From the NCBI GenBank assembly GCA_947478975.1, contig CANJYI010000102.1, positions 1-8,531 on the forward strand: DNA of 8,531 nucleotides, written 5' to 3'. The notes below the pieces were generated by a model, which made no database searches, was not told the DNA's origin, and saw only the letters and a program-made list of their open reading frames with translations. This document shows positions 7,742 through 8,531 of this stretch, piece by piece; the stretch's first letter is position 1; each line of letters opens with the position of its first letter. This stretch comes from Chthoniobacteraceae bacterium (GTDB lineage: Bacteria > Verrucomicrobiota > Verrucomicrobiia > Chthoniobacterales > Chthoniobacteraceae). The translations under genes and the position numbers were made by a program.

Positions 7742-7924
7742 TCTGTAGGGGACGCGAACGTCTGGTTCCTCAGTTGGGGACTGAGCCATGCTCATACCGG
7801 AGCGCATCCTACAGAAGATGCCCGCCCGCGACTCAGTGCATGCCAGTTGGGATGCCGGGACCACGCCTAGTGCGTAACCGGTCCCACAGATCGGTGGATG
7901 AGGTTCCTTCAGGAGCCGTTTTTG
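7742..7924 (+). ncRNA. Candidate structured non-coding RNA, class unassigned (possibly 6S-like)
   Basis: The stretch is unusually rich in complementary segments, and they precede an intrinsic terminator on the same strand. Fold A: TCTGTAGG (7742-7749) pairs with CCTACAGA (7808-7815) and encloses three hairpins, GACG/CGTC (7751-7762), CTCAGT/ACTGAG (7769-7785) and GCTC/GAGC (7790-7803). Two more hairpins follow at 7838-7855 and 7857-7885 (GGGACC/GGTCCC around ACGC/GCGT). Fold B is one long hairpin: 7742-7755 with 7872-7890, TGGTTCC (7763-7769) with GGGACCA (7857-7863), a large central bubble, then CATGC/GCATG and GCATC/GATGC toward the tip. Fold B resembles 6S RNA in overall shape and length (~150 bases). 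The 5' end is uncertain and could lie as far upstream as about 7665. Folding was done by eye; the class is not established and no known riboswitch motif was recognised. Confidence 0.4.
7902..7923 (+). terminator. Rho-independent terminator
   Basis: GGTTCC (7902-7907) pairs with GGAGCC (7912-7917), allowing one G-U pair, around a TTCA loop. GTTTTT (7918-7923) follows directly. A GC-rich stem with a short loop and a U-run is the standard intrinsic terminator form. No protein gene ends here on the plus strand, so it most likely ends the candidate RNA just upstream. Confidence 0.55.
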
Positions 7925-7933
7925 GGATGTTTC

Positions 7934-7962
7934 CCGTTGGTGTCTCTTGGCTGAACCAACGG
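7934..7962. repeat. Perfect 7-bp inverted repeat with 15-base loop
   Basis: CCGTTGG (7934-7940) and CCAACGG (7956-7962) are exact reverse complements. The repeat lies between the terminator of the candidate RNA and the tRNA gene. It could be an operator, a second hairpin behind the terminator, or chance. The rest of 7963-8069 shows nothing definite; a weak TTGCGG (8030-8035) and GAAAAG (8053-8058) pair at 17-base spacing might be the tRNA promoter. Confidence 0.25.
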
Positions 7963-8069
7963 TCTTGATGTCTCCGGCATCATATCCGTCACTTTAGCTG
8001 ATTCGGCCTGCTCGTGGGCTGGTTAGCGCTTGCGGGATGGTGCGCCAAAGGTGAAAAGAGAAGGGGAGC

Positions 8070-8143
8070 GCGCCCGTAGCTCAGTTGGATAGAGCAACGG
8101 ATTTCTAATCCGTCGGTCACTGGTTCGAATCCAGTCGGGCGCA
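8070..8143 (+). tRNA. tRNA-Arg (anticodon UCU)
   Basis: A complete 74-base cloverleaf reads the arginine codons AGA (and AGG by wobble). The acceptor stem GCGCCCG (8070-8076) pairs with CGGGCGC (8136-8142), with discriminator A at 8143. The D arm is 8079-8095. The anticodon stem ACGGA/TCCGT (8097-8101, 8109-8113) holds the loop TTTCTAA with TCT at 8104-8106. The T arm ACTGG-TTCGAAT-CCAGT is 8119-8135. The 3' CCA is not encoded (CCC follows), so it is added after transcription. The gene converges with xylA. Confidence 0.97.
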
Positions 8144-8155
8144 CCCCCCACTTCT

Positions 8156-8191
8156 ACCGCGGTCCATGCGGTGTGAGCGGTGCTTGCGCTC
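8156..8191. terminator. Two short hairpins between convergent tRNA-Arg and xylA
   Basis: ACCGC (8156-8160) pairs with GCGGT (8168-8172), and GAGCG (8175-8179) pairs with CGCTC (8187-8191), each with a seven-base loop. They sit in the 82-base gap between the converging tRNA and xylA genes, where transcription from both sides should stop. Neither is followed by a T-run, so a terminator role is inferred from position and not proven. Confidence 0.3.
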
Positions 8192-8225
8192 TCGGCGCGG
8201 ACTTCTCGGACTGCCCTAGGTGCTC

Positions 8226-8531
8226 TTAGCCAAAGATTTGGGCGTTGAGGATGTTCTCGAGCATTTCCTGGCGTCCGCTGGGAAGCGTCGGGGGTTGGAT
8301 GCTGTGGGCGTAGGCGTCCAGTTCGTCCAGCGAGGTACTGCGTGCCTCCACTTTTGCACCGATTCCGGAATCGTAGCCGGCGTACCGGTCTGCGACAAAG
8401 CGGTCGATCTTCCCGCTGGTGGTGATGCGGTGTGCCGCCTTGAGTCCGTACGCGAAGGCGTCCATGCCTCCGATATGGGCGTGGAACAGGTCGGACGTCT
8501 CGTGGGATTCGCGGCGGCGCTTGGCGTCGAA
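8226..8531 (-). CDS. xylA: Xylose isomerase, C-terminal part (partial at window edge)
   Basis: The 101 visible residues are the C-terminus of xylose isomerase, which interconverts D-xylose and D-xylulose in the cytoplasm using two divalent metal ions. The visible start FDAKRRRESHETSDLFHAHI matches the family segment FDAK-RRQS...DLF-HIG-MD; its Asp (second visible residue) corresponds to a metal ligand in class II enzymes such as that of E. coli. The C-terminal arm follows: MDAFAYGLKAA, the RYAGYDS segment, and SGRQEMLENILNAQIFG at the end, matching the family's SGRQE-LEN tail. The stop is TAA at 8226-8228. Length from the FDAK motif to the end is normal, so the gene looks intact where seen. 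The N-terminal three quarters and the start lie beyond the window, so operon context with xylulokinase cannot be judged. Confidence 0.95.
   Translation of the reverse strand, partial: FDAKRRRESHETSDLFHAHIGGMDAFAYGLKAAHRITTSGKIDRFVADRYAGYDSGIGAKVEARSTSLDELDAYAHSIQPPTLPSGRQEMLENILNAQIFG

Noticed and set aside
7742..7815. A second tRNA gene, because the cloverleaf is 74 bases with an 8-bp closing stem
   Set aside because: There is no TTC-GA-type T loop, the would-be anticodon loop has five bases, and conserved tRNA positions are missing. It is kept only as part of the ncRNA candidate.
7487..7864. 125-codon open frame on the minus strand in the intergenic region
   Set aside because: Its product is Pro/Ser/Arg-rich with no domain, and it runs through the structured RNA candidate.

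Overview
This GC-rich window resembles a chromosomal stretch from a Verrucomicrobia-type bacterium, most likely near Opitutaceae. That placement is an inference from protein style: a giant multidomain secreted-type protein, fused CcsA and ResB proteins of the kind seen in Verrucomicrobia and Bacteroidetes, and no Shine-Dalgarno motif at any visible start. No marker gene fixes the taxonomy.

Layout, left to right. (1) Positions 1-3137, plus strand: the C-terminal 1044 residues of a very large protein that began before the window. Its last ~600 residues run as a long helical section, a hydrophobic hairpin, more helices, then a C-terminal beta-rich domain. In order and motif pattern this resembles the pore-forming and TcB-binding end of insecticidal Tc-toxin A subunits. 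(2) Positions 3148-3750, plus strand: a 200-residue single-pass membrane protein of unknown function, 10 bases after the giant gene and probably in its operon. (3) Positions 3751-3971: a convergent intergenic gap with nested inverted repeats. (4) Positions 3972-7392, minus strand: a two-gene operon, resB then ccsA, encoding the System II cytochrome c haem export and ligation complex. (5) Positions 7393-8069: a 677-base gap without a credible protein gene. It holds a G-run cluster, a dense series of stem-loops that looks like a plus-strand non-coding RNA ending at an intrinsic terminator, and a further inverted repeat. (6) Positions 8070-8143: tRNA-Arg(UCU). (7) Positions 8226-8531, minus strand: the C-terminal end of xylose isomerase.

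Functionally, resB and ccsA work as one complex. The giant protein and the small membrane protein may form a second unit. The tRNA and xylA are ordinary housekeeping and sugar-metabolism genes. The two items most worth pursuing are the TcA-like architecture of the giant protein and the unassigned structured RNA at about 7742-7924.
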